Positions 13,015 through 22,869 of a DNA stretch of 64,000 nucleotides are shown here, one piece after another; position 1 is the first letter of the stretch; each line of letters begins with the position of its first letter. Position numbers and translations under genes: made by a program. Below the pieces are notes generated by a model, which worked only from the letters and a program-made list of their open reading frames with translations, did no database searches and was not told the DNA's origin. The stretch is from Plasmopara viticola (taxonomy: Eukaryota > Oomycota > Peronosporomycetes > Peronosporales > Peronosporaceae). The stretch is from contig MBPM02000003.1 in assembly GCA_001695595.3 (NCBI GenBank), positions 1,240,001-1,304,000 on the forward strand, given 5' to 3'.

Positions 13015-13023
13015 ATTTTCTTA
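13015..13023 (+). repeat. Target site duplication, left side of the MULE
   Basis: ATTTTCTTA here pairs with ATTTTTTTA at 14,306-14,314, nine bases with one mismatch. In the right-hand copy of the block both sides read as perfect 9-mers, so the mismatch arose after duplication. The undisrupted paralogous site in unit 2 (near 16,340) has only one copy of the region. Confidence 0.75.
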
Positions 13024-14305
13024 GGGAGCCGTTAAAGTGCCGGTACCCTTTTGGTAAACTGCCGGCTCTTTGATTTAAGCCAATGAGATTAAACTAAATC
13101 CACCAATGGGAGTAGTTTATCTCTGTTAATAAACACAGTGTTCTTTTAAACCAATAAAAAGAGAAAGCAATACCCATCCGGTACCCCTTTTTCGTAAACT
13201 GCTGGTTTTCCTGTTTTTAGCCAATGAAAAAAAGGAGCAACTCCGTCAATGAAAGCAATATTTTTCTGTCAATGAAAGCAGCACTGAACAAGTTATCGAA
13301 ATGCGCCTTTCTTTACGTCGTCTTTCTGGGTGTTGCTACTGCTGATTGTGAGTATCGCTTGCGGAGAGGAATACCATCGTCACATGAACAATTGGGCGGT
13401 GATTGTAAGCAAGGCATCTGTAGTATGGCTCCATGCCTTGTATAATAATGTGCATCATTTGCTGTAGGTCGTCTCGCTTTTGGAATAATTACAGACACAT
13501 TGCGAACGCGTTATCACACTACCACTCAGTCAAGCGTCTTGGGATCCCAGACAGCCAGGCAAGACAATGTTGAAAGACAATTTGTCATACCTTGCTTATT
13601 GACAATGCTACGCTACTGTTGTAGATCATCTTGATGCTGGTGGACCAAATGCCGTGCAATTCTCGCAATGGCTTTCCTGGACAAGTGTCTAATAGTCGAA
13701 GCCAAAATAAAATCTGTATGTGTTTATCCTGCATCACGTTAGCTTTCTATGAACCTGCTGATTCAATTTGGTGTTCAACGCAGCTATGGAAAAAACGCCG
13801 AGGTCGATTATCGCGGCTTCGAGGTCTCGGTTGCCAACTTCATTACAGTCCTTACGAGTGCGTCAAGTTGATATTTAGTGTAACCTGTTCTGATTGAACG
13901 ACCGGGACGGAATGAACCAGATATAAACAGCAAACACAAAGCTCAAAACCTTGAGCGCACGCGTTTATGAGAACCGCCGACTTTGCCTCTTCCAGAGTGC
14001 TGTACGAGAGCTATCTAGGGGGTTGCATAGTGTTCATTGTAAGAAGAAGAGTGCGAGAAGAGTGATATTGAGAAGAGTGATGATGAAAAGAGTGATATTG
14101 AGTAGGAGTTATTTCTTATAAAACAAGAAAGTTGACAAATAGGGGTACCGGATGGGTATTGCTTTCGCTTTCATTGGTTGAAAAAACACTGTGGTCATTA
14201 ACAGAGATAAAGTGCTCCCATTGGTGGATTTAGTTTAATCTCATTGGCTTAAATCAAGGGGTACCGACACTTTACCAAAAGGGAACCGGCAGTTTAACGG
14301 TTCCA
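13024..14305. mobile_element. Non-autonomous Mutator-like element (MULE)
   Basis: This 1,282-bp element has long terminal inverted repeats of about 170 bp. The left end starts GGGAGCCGTTAAAGTGCCGG; the right end, read inward, starts TGGAACCGTTAAACTGCCGG. A 9-bp target duplication flanks it. Long TIRs plus a 9-bp duplication are the hallmarks of Mutator-type transposition. The interior lacks a transposase. It holds a short frame at 13,224-13,445 with a hydrophobic N-terminal segment, whose function is unknown. Confidence 0.8.
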
Positions 14306-14663
14306 ATTTTTTTAAAGAGCTCTTGCGACGTATTTTCTTGCTACAGTCTTACTGGTGGCTCTCAGCCATCTATTGCTACCATCTTAAATACCATTGTTGT
14401 TCTTCCTTCCGTCTGGCTTTACACATGCTGGATTGCTTTCAGCCAATGAAACTCATGGTCTCAATGATAATGGGACATTTGGAACTCTTCTCTGGTTGGA
14501 AATTGTATAATCGTCTATTCTACGGACAGCACTTATGCATATGTATTAAATAAATATTTATATTGTATTGCGTAAAAGTCGTTGACCGCAACACTGCCAG
14601 CGACGACGGTTACGTCACACCTTATCTCCTTCAAAGACTGAAGGATTTTTTTCGTCTGCTCGC

Positions 14664-16815
14664 CTCTTGATGCGACGAGAAATTCGGAACGCTCATTAGC
14701 CTGCTGAATATATGCTTGTATTCGAGCTTGCACCTGGGCTGATAATGCTGTTGTTGCGGAGTGGGATACACCGATACAGCAGTAGTTGCTGCATGAACAG
14801 TGTATCTATTCCTATCACTACAGAAGGGATTACTTTAGCCTGTATGTCTATGTTTGCTTGGCCGTTGGCACTAGTCGCGTCTTGCGGAGGCGGTGCTCGT
14901 GAGTTCGAGCGCGACGTTGGTCGAGAAAACTTATTTAGCTCTGTTGACAAGGTCTTTAATCTGGAAATGGGAGTTCAGTCATACTGCCTCTTTGTTGGGC
15001 CATACTTGCAGCGCTCTTTGAATTATTGACCATACCTTAGTAATATATTAAGAAGAAATACAAAGCTAATCAAATTTTATTTTACAGTCTACACCTTTTG
15101 TATAAATGAATAGAGTGGTGTTATAAGCCTCCCAAAGCTCTTGAGTTTGGCGACTTACGTTGTCAGTGATTTCTGGCACCTGAATCTTACAATCCGGGAT
15201 TTTGTTTTGGCTCTATTGGACAAGCTTCAGCTGCTACACCGTTGAAATCCACAAGTCTTGTCGAGCTCCTTGTGATGGCTTCTTGGAAGCTTAGTGGTAT
15301 TGATGAACGGGTTTTGTGGGCTCAGGGGTCTTTCGTTATTCCATACAATGAAGCCAAACGAAACAGTTCAGTAGTATTGAACGTAAATTAAGCAAACCCA
15401 AGGGGATAACTTTCCTAGAAGTTATGTCCGTCTTTTAAGAAGTGGGACAGGAATTCATCAAAAGGCAAAAGCACACAATTACACACCAACTACACGAGTT
15501 ACAGATCTCTGCACCGCATTAGCGTGCAACCAAACTTACCAATTATTATATGTTAGGTTTGTGCTATACGACAACCCTTTGTGGTCTTGTGTGAGGATCT
15601 GGGTGTTGGTAGGCGGTGTTGGACTGTAAATTGTAGGTTGACTTGTAGGTTAACTTGTAGATTTTTGGCGAACTAAGAAGTGAGATTATTTCTTAGACTA
15701 ATGATCTACTTATATTTAACCTATCCTATTTCTTCCTACTATTTTCCTCATGTAAGTCATTCCTCCTAGTACGTCGCCTTTCCTATTAACTAATATGAAT
15801 ATATGTATCATCTCTCCTTGAATGTGGGTTAAGTGTGTTTACGAAAAAATATAGAATGTTTGTAACCTACACTCACTGACATTCTAGAATGGCTCTAGAA
15901 TATGTGAGTGTGGTTCCTTACATCTAGTACCTCCCACTATATGGCTCGTACCAATGACCACAGGATGACTCATTTTCTCTATATGGGACCATGAGCACCC
16001 CTTCCTCGAACTGTTCAACTTGACACGACGAGTGCTACTTTGTAACACAGTCGCGGAGGAAGCTTATCAAAGCCGGTCGTCGGACAAGGCTGAGGCGCGG
16101 GCGCATCAAGCTCAGTTGGCCAAAACAAAGGCGATTTATCAAAGGTATAACTTTGATGACTTCTCGTCAGAAGGGTTCACACTGGAAGAAAAGATGAAAG
16201 TGCTATTGTCTGGCAATATGAACATTTCCAAAAGTCCGCTATAGCGACTTAAATCACATTATCGTGGATGGCGATAGGACTGTTCGGGGCAAAGTCGGTG
16301 AAGGAGGTGGAGTGTTTGTTGCTTAAAGCAAATTAAAAAGTGATATTTCGAAGAACTCTTACGACTTGTTTCCTTGCTACAGCCTAACTGGTAGCTCTCA
16401 GCCACCTACTGCTACCATCTTAAAAGCTACCATTTTTTTTAGTCCATCTGATCCTTTACACATCTTCGAATGGTTTTAGCTAATAAAGTTTTTTAGTTTT
16501 CAAACATCTGTTTTTGCCTTAGGAAACTGTACAAAAGCACGACGAGAGTGTGCAGAGTTTCTTACGAGGCGAGATCTACGAGCGATAAAAGAAAGTGCAT
16601 CCGTCATGGATGCTTACGAGCAAGGATTTGTTTGGATCGGAATTTGCGCTTAGGTAGAGAGATTCACGTCTTGACACAAGTTTTACCGCAACAACAGATA
16701 CGAACGACGACAATGGATAGTACTAATGCATATGTGTTGTAGAAACAATAAAATTGTATGGCGAAATAGTTGTTGACGGCAAAAGTATTGGTGACGACGG
16801 TTACGTCACAGATAC
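14664..16815. mobile_element. Diverged direct repeat, unit 2, of the TIR-type element
   Basis: From TCTTGATGCGACGA onward this unit matches unit 1 (11,878 onward) in the same orientation: the Met/Leu-rich frame near 14,712-14,900, the segment near 15,300-15,480, LTRRVLLCNTVAEEAYQSRS at 16,020-16,080, and the end GACGACGGTTACGTCACA. It lacks the nested MULE but has a solo LTR (15,590-15,922). It preserves more coding-like sequence than unit 1, up to EGFTLEEKMKVLLSG near 16,200. The protein is not recognised. Confidence 0.5.
15590..15922. mobile_element. Solo LTR (333 bp) inside unit 2
   Basis: The insert starts TGTGAGGATC and ends CCTTACA, the TG...CA ends of LTRs. It is flanked by TCTTG (15,585-15,589) and TCTAG (15,923-15,927), a 5-bp target duplication with one mismatch. 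Unit 1 lacks it at the matching site (near 12,775), which gives an empty-site comparison. No internal retroelement sequence is attached, so it is a solo LTR left by LTR-LTR recombination. Confidence 0.75.
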
Positions 16816-17639
16816 ACGGACACGAAGGAGGTACAGACTACAAAATATGCTCTCTACCACTCCGCGTAAAAGAATTATCCACATGAAGAGGTATTTTGAA
16901 ACTGTGAAGCGTGCTTAGATCAACCGCTTATCAATGCTCTTAATTTACAGCTGGCTCTTGTGGTGATCGAATAGAACGCGTCGGCTAGCAGCCATCTCAC
17001 TGATCGTGGCTTTAGTATTTTGGGGGGTTGCTAATGGAGAGCTTACAGAACTGCTTGGACGACGTTCACTTTAAAGTGGTCGTATACTATATATGGCTGA
17101 GTAAGCGCTGTGCACAATCGTAGATGCTTGTTTCAGTGTTTAAAAGGAATCCGCTACATGGTTCTTGGAACAAATTTCGTGTATTTAATGCGACTATACC
17201 TTGGCTTTGAATGATATGGGATCAAGCTTGATATACGAAAGCTCAGTTTGGTCCACGTTGTCGTACATACAAAGTTTGGGACAATTTTGTTAAGTATAAT
17301 GTACAGCACTTTCTTCGGGTCTTTTGCAATATTTCATATTTGCTATCATAACAAGTACGTCATATTTCGTATTGTATTTCACGACATTTCATAATTGTAA
17401 GTATTGTGCAATATTCTTCAAACGCGTAAACATGACTAATAAGGCCGCCTTGCTATTGTGCTTCCTACGTCTGTATGCGCTTTTTCACTGCACCGTGGGG
17501 CTCTTAATGACACTTTACTGTGCTCGAACGAACTGAATTTGTATTCCTCATTCGAAGCTGTGATTTACTGGATGATAGAGCTCCTCCGATCGACACTGCT
17601 TTTGATGCTCTGCTAATGATGCCTGACTCAAGTCCAAGG
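16816..17639. other. Region of block A without a recognisable gene
   Basis: This AT-rich DNA has only short, unrelated frames. Nothing in it suggests an RNA gene or mobile element. It may hold the promoter of the decayed EGF-domain gene that follows. Confidence 0.4.
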
Positions 17640-19130
17640 CTCATGTCCATCCTTATGTGATCGCCACGGAACGTGCGAAAGCGACGACACGTGAGACACT
17701 CTTACTTTTCCAACCATTTTACACTCCCCACTGCTAAAAATCGATACTGCTCGCTATCCTGGATACACAGGCGACGAGTGCAACTTTTGATCGCGGCCGA
17801 CCGAAATGCCTTGAGTCGACTATACTACAGCATCCGATTTTCTTCGTTTTCTTGCTCACGATTGTGCCAATCGAGGCCTTTGTTACCGCGAGAAGGGCAA
17901 CTGTAAATTATCCAAATTGCCCTTCACGACAATGTCCGTACGGTGATGATCCTATGTCAACGGGTCAAGCTAATGAGGTGGAGTCAGGAGATGGCTGCAC
18001 GATGACATTCACTTTGCTGCCTTAAAAGACGTGAGTATCACTCGCGGAGTCATTTCGATGGTGGTACCACTTTGTGTGACTCGGACGGTGTTTCTGCAAT
18101 AATCACTTTTACATACGAACATGGAGACGTACCAGCGCTATGGACCGCCTCCTCCACTAACAAGTTGAGGAAGCGAAGAGGTCACACGTTTCGCTTGACA
18201 AACTTTGATGGAGAAGCAGTGAATGTGCTAAATGCCTTACTTTTCTTTGGATGTAAGCAGTGGATTAAATGTTCGGGTCGAGGAACTAGTTGATCTCTGT
18301 GCATGTGCAGCAAGCTTTGGGCCCAAAGACGGTAATTTAAAATGGACAAGGTTATCGCAACTTTAGCATGACTGAGTAATAGATTGACAGGATGATGCAA
18401 TCCAGCAATTGCCCTGGATTGCAGCTACGCGAAGTAAGTACGTGTGCTGGTATAGTATGACTTTTTTACGCATTGATTGGAGCTAACATCAACTCGCTTA
18501 GGGTTTACAAGGTCCGTAATGCGCTGCGATAATCATGGACGATGCATTGGTGCGATGGAGGTTATGAAGACTATGCCTGCACTCAACCACAATGCCCTGC
18601 TGGGTGTGCATGGGTTGGAGAAGCAGCACCTAATAATGTCGCTCATAAGTCAATCGTGCCCTGCTCAAATGCGAAATACCTTCACTCGCCTGTGCGTCAG
18701 GTACTATTGGAACGATTCAAACCATAATGTGGACGTTCTTGAAGGTCTCTGTAGCAGTAGCACACTTGTCAATGTCTACTTGGCTTTGCATAAGCTGCTT
18801 GCAATCGAAGGAAGCAATTTATTGCCATTTCTCGTAGCAAACACATCGACTCGTCAAGTGTCAGGTCCGACCCGGTTTAAATTGCTTGAAACGATCAAAG
18901 ATTATGTCAGCAAATGTCTACGTGCAAGCCTGCAAGTTCCGAGTATGGCGTTGATTCGAATGCTTTCTCAATAGGGGATGCTGACACGAATCAAGGATGC
19001 TACTTCGACAAGGTCCCACTTGATCGTGGGAAAAACGTGCGTTCCATGACTTTTACGCGCTACAGCGACGGAAGTGACGTTGTATCCTTCTCCATCAGAA
19101 GATTAACCGCTATTAGGCATGGCAGCTAAA
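17640..19130 (+). pseudogene. Decayed stramenopile EGF-like surface/secreted protein
   Basis: Fragments fall in order in different frames. CANRGLCYREKGNC (from 17,863) is an EGF-like start. CPYGDDPMSTGQANEVESG (from 17,933) matches the CP-GDDP-TGQ-NEV block I recall from stramenopile EGF/IPT-type proteins. GVSAIITFTYEHGDVPAL (about 18,090) is a beta-sandwich-like segment. CDNHGRCIG (from 18,525) and CDGGYEDYACTQPQCPAGC (about 18,551) form a second EGF unit split by a frameshift. Stops and frameshifts separate nearly all of them, and small introns cannot account for all the breaks. A second copy lies at 38,654-40,143. Confidence 0.6.
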
Positions 19131-19384
19131 GCATTGACCCACTCGACGTCAAAACAGGCTAGAGCCCTACAAGCAACAAGTGGCTTTGCAAGTGACTAGC
19201 TGTCACGCGTTCTACGCGCGTGGGCTGAGAAAGTCGTCTTTACTCTAGTTAGCATCATTTCATCATTCAATCTCTCTGGACTGCAAAGCATTCTCGCAGA
19301 AAAGATGGTGCGTGTCGCGTGTCCTCTCCACGGACATGTAGCACGCCAACACATTAGTAGGAAAAGCTGTCGCATACCTTTCGT

Positions 19385-19812
19385 CTACTTTGTCTCTGCT
19401 AGCGCTTCAATCACTTCCTGGGGCTTCCCCTCCGACCGGTTGTTAAGAAACGTCTGCCAATGGTAAAACTGTTGGCCGTGCACAAGGGTCATAAAGTCCT
19501 CGCGCGCAATCATTTGGCGGAAACGCTCATCGTCCAGCATGTCGAGAAACGCCAGACAGTGAGGGTACACAATATACTTGGCGTACTGCGGCTGCTTCCA
19601 GTACTTGAGATACTGGAGGTAATTCATAAAGGCCGGATTGTCAAAGTAGCGGTTGATGGCAAGGACTATAGAGACGCTAAGTGAGAAAATTGAGAATCAA
19701 ACAAATTGACTGGAAGGAAACCAAGCGTACAGTTGAGATACGCAGGGCTCGCTAGGCACTGGATGAATTCGAGTTCCATTTGAAAGCGAATGTCATTAGA
19801 TGGCACGTCCAT
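19385..19812 (-). CDS. MED31: Mediator complex subunit 31 (MED31/Soh1), left copy
   Basis: MED31 is a small subunit of the Mediator middle module, which links transcription activators to RNA polymerase II in the nucleus. Two exons (19,731-19,812 and 19,385-19,665) are joined over a 65-nt GT-AG intron to give 120 residues, a usual length. Family motifs are plain: RFQMELEFIQCLASPAYLN, then FLAINRYFDNPAFMNYLQYL, YWKQPQYAKYIVYPHCL and GQQFYHWQTF. The splice falls inside YLN-F, restoring the family's YLNFLA. The start is the first in-frame ATG giving the normal N-terminus. It lies 112 bp from the A|B block boundary. The gene is intact and has a twin at 37,972-38,399. Confidence 0.92.
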
Positions 19813-19924
19813 GACGGTGGCAGCGCTAATAATGTGGCCATCGCACTTAAGCGACGCTGAGAAGAACACTAAACGTACTTACAATAACATTGGGTTGGTA
19901 AAAAAAACTCAATCTTTTCATATC

Positions 19925-20700
19925 AGAAAAAAACCTTTATGGTTGATGGGATATATAGAATGACTAATGTTTTAAAGAGGTGATGAAGTTCGACATATGG
20001 ATACTCAATATATGCAAGGCTAGATACAGCTGACGTGACTAGTCTCTGTCGTGTGCGTTTTAAAATCATTGTTATATTGATCAAAAAGGATCTGAGAATA
20101 CAATGCTCTTGTAGCGTTTGTAAGGATGGAGTTTGTGGTTGTCATGTAGCAATTTTGAGCGGTGCAAGGCTGTGTGCTCTCACGGTGCTTGCTCATTTGT
20201 TGCACAGTTTGTATTCATTTAGATCTTTAACTCTTTGCCAAGCCTAATGCACACACTTGTACGATAAGAGGTGTAGGCGCATCAACCAGAGACGCTTGAC
20301 GACACTGGACAGCTAGCCATCTGATTACACATTTCAAATTTTTACCATGCTTGGTGTCCATAGGTAAATTTTTTGGCTAAGAAATCTGAGTTAAAATCCT
20401 ATTAAAATTGTGTGAATGCACGAATGAAGCTTTTGCTTGAAGGTTTTAATGATGAGGAGCACGATCATTTCATACCGTCGTACATTTTTTTTTTCTCAAG
20501 AAAGTCGGCCATCTAGTGAATTTTGAGCCTTTAAAAGCGGTGTTTTATCTTTTGAGCATGACTTATCGCGAATGGTTGTCGGTGATCTCTTAATAGCAAG
20601 GCGTAAATTCAATTTAAATTGAGGGAGAATGGAAAAATGGAAAAAATCTACTTTGAATCACAACTTTTCCACCGTTACCTACAATGTATAAAAGCTATTG
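19925..20700. other. AT-rich flank without a recognisable gene
   Basis: This stretch has no coding signal. Short frames on both strands are mirrored in block B' only because of the duplication. It forms the far upstream region of the left MED31 gene. Confidence 0.4.
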
Positions 20701-20844
20701 AGAAATAAAAAAATAAGAAAATATACCTACTTTACTAAAAATCATACTTTTATGCTGCGCATTACTGGTGCATCGACGCTTGTTGTGTCCCACTTGACCA
20801 CAGCTGCCGCATCAATAAACCCTTTTGGCGCGTCAACTTCTAAT

Positions 20845-22860
20845 TTACCATGTTGTAACTTGATTCGCCTCATTTTGGGCCCTTTTTCTTGGATTAGGTG
20901 AACGATGCTCCCTCTTTACCAGTTCACTTTTTGTCACAAACGGCTTTTTCACTTTGAGTGCTTTATCGTAGGCAAGTAGATACGTTTTGGTTGACCACAT
21001 GTTCCCAAATAACAAATTTGCACGTGACAGCTGATTTGAAAACTTGAGTGCTACTATGGGGTGTCGACATATAGCATTCAAATCCTTTTCATAACCGCAT
21101 GTGCAGGTACCGCTGGTACTGTTTACCTCAACAGCATACTCCATTGTCGCGTTTATATCAATTCGAACCGACACAACAAACGATGCAGTTGAAATTGGAC
21201 ATACTTGTATTGTTTCCTCGTACATTTTTAACATTGAAGTGATGCAACTGGCTGCATAAGACGTGACCGCATTCCATTGTTTTGTCTGTCCAGCAAATTC
21301 GAGCCACTTCGTACAGACATAGCATTCAATTGCTATCATCCAAAATTAGCATTTCAAGGATATTTTTCAGCGCGTTGTTCATGGATTCGACGTAATTGGA
21401 AGTAAGCACCGCATGAATATGGGCAATAAACCGCCAACGTCAGCCAGCCATTGACTGCCTCGCGATTTAGTTCCATCAGGTCTTCTTCTTTCGCTTCTTG
21501 TGGTTGCCTGGTCTGTGCACGTGCTAAGCTCCATGTATGTTCCTTCAACGTTTTGTTTTGTTTTTAAGGTTAGATTGAAGTTTTCCATAGAGTAACGTGA
21601 GCAAAAGAAATGTGGCATCTCTTTGTCATTATCTTTCATTGCTGGCACTTATCCCTTGTCACGATCAATAATGCAAAGGTTGAAAGTACAGATTAATGCT
21701 GGAACAGAAACTTGATGAAATACGCCCAAATTGCTTTGGTCTCACTGCTGACGAATGCGACTGCAACCAACTGAATCTCGTTGTTCCCATTTTTGAAACA
21801 CGCCACCAACAGCTCACGTCCAGCTTTGTTTTTGAGAAAAGTGCCATTTAGTGCCAAGCCGCGTAATGAATATAGAGCAAATGCATGAAAATCTTGCATA
21901 TAATGAATTGCTGCCCGCAGAAACCCTTTTTTTCAAATAAATGAATACCGCATGCCCGCGTTTCTCAGAACTTCGCAGTACGACAAAAATGACTGAAATT
22001 GATTTTTATCGTCACCATAAAACTCTTCCATAAGTATTTTGCAAGTGTTCGCACAGTTCTCGTACATCAAGATTATTCACATGCCTTCTAAACGATCCAG
22101 AATGATTACTGACGACAGGTTTTGGCAATGTGTAGGCACCAATTTACGCACGACATCACTTTGCGCCAGCTGCTTTGTCGTAAGGGCACGTCGAGCATCC
22201 CGCGAGTAAAGATCAACCGATGTAACATCACATGTGTACGCGGCAAATCGTGTCAGAGGTTTAAGCATTTTCTCATACGCAAATCGAACCATAGATAAAC
22301 ATGATGTATTCAAAAAACACATTTGTATCGACGGAAGTCGCTTAAAGTAAACACGTATGCACGGCAAACACGGCGATTGTACTCAATAAGTGTTCACATC
22401 TTCTCGACTCTCGTAAATTTCAGTGAAAAAAAATCAATTCCATTTGATGACCTTACGTCGGACTCTTCGCTTGCCACCCGCTCTCTCCCACCATGTCTCC
22501 TCTCGTCGTCGTTTTATCATGTGTTGTAGTGACAAAAATGTTTGTGCCAGCCACAAAATTTTTTATGCCACATATTCTTTCATTGCCTTCACAGCAACAT
22601 ACCTGATTCGGTGATAACACCACTGGCTCAACCTCATTTTGCCCTATTCGCCGAACTGCCACAGTCTTTCACCCCTACCATCCGAAGACGGGGGTACCTT
22701 GGAACTACCATACAAGCTGTGTTCAGGTGGGTTTACTGGCATTATTGTGAATAAGGGTGCACTTAGTGATACCGACTTACGCCAAGACTTTGAACAGTAT
22801 ACAGACTATCTGTCCAGTCTATGTAGTGACTCCCATATTTGTCACAAGTCGATTTGATCT
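20845..22860 (-). pseudogene. MULE transposase relic (left)
   Basis: Minus-strand fragments line up with a Mutator-type transposase. An N-terminal part lies at 22,662-22,077 (RRALTTKQLAQSDVVRKLV). The core start reads LALNGTFLKNKAGRELLVA then FKNGNNEIQLVAVAFV (about 21,858-21,720), and the next part includes HFFCSRYSMENFNLTLK. Last comes a C-terminal SWIM zinc finger with CTC...CRH (about 21,110-21,060). The family normally has an Asp in D-G-T-F-L-K; here it is Asn (AAT at 21,846-21,848). Many stops interrupt the frame. Transposase of this family cuts and moves DNA; this copy cannot. Confidence 0.75.
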
Positions 22861-22869
22861 GCGCCATCT

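Larger units (their letters stand above)
11745..14662. mobile_element. TIR-type DNA element, unit 1 (with a nested MULE)
   Basis: The ends are inverted copies of each other over about 120 bp: 11,745-11,875 matches the reverse complement of 14,540-14,662, including the shared core GGTGTGACGTAACCGTCGTC. Between them is a degenerate, unrecognised coding-like region (for example 12,840-12,920, LNLTRRVLLCNTIAEKAY), interrupted at 13,024-14,305 by a separate MULE. The interior recurs as unit 2. No transposase domain was seen, so this is probably non-autonomous or too decayed to recognise. Confidence 0.5.
10210..19924 (+). repeat. Block A, left (ancestral) copy of the segmental duplication
   Basis: This 9.7-kb block recurs in inverted orientation at 37,861-47,619. 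Coordinate sums of matching points stay between 57,783 and 57,829, so there are only small indels. In the stretches compared by eye the copies differ at roughly 1-3 positions per 100. Similarity stops at CCGCG (10,210) on the outside and at TATC (19,924) on the inside, where block B begins without a gap. Confidence 0.9.

Noticed and set aside
13224..13445. RXLR-type secreted effector gene
   Set aside because: The frame has a hydrophobic N-terminal stretch and EYRLRRG, but this is Y-R-L-R, not R-x-L-R. It lies inside a non-autonomous MULE and no EER motif follows.
14038..14105. CRISPR-like or tandem repeat array (AAGAGTGATATTGAG)
   Set aside because: It is a short imperfect microsatellite inside the MULE, with no spacer structure.
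19460..19684. Plus-strand protein over MED31
   Set aside because: It is the antisense of MED31 exon 2; the minus strand has the full family signature and correct splice sites.
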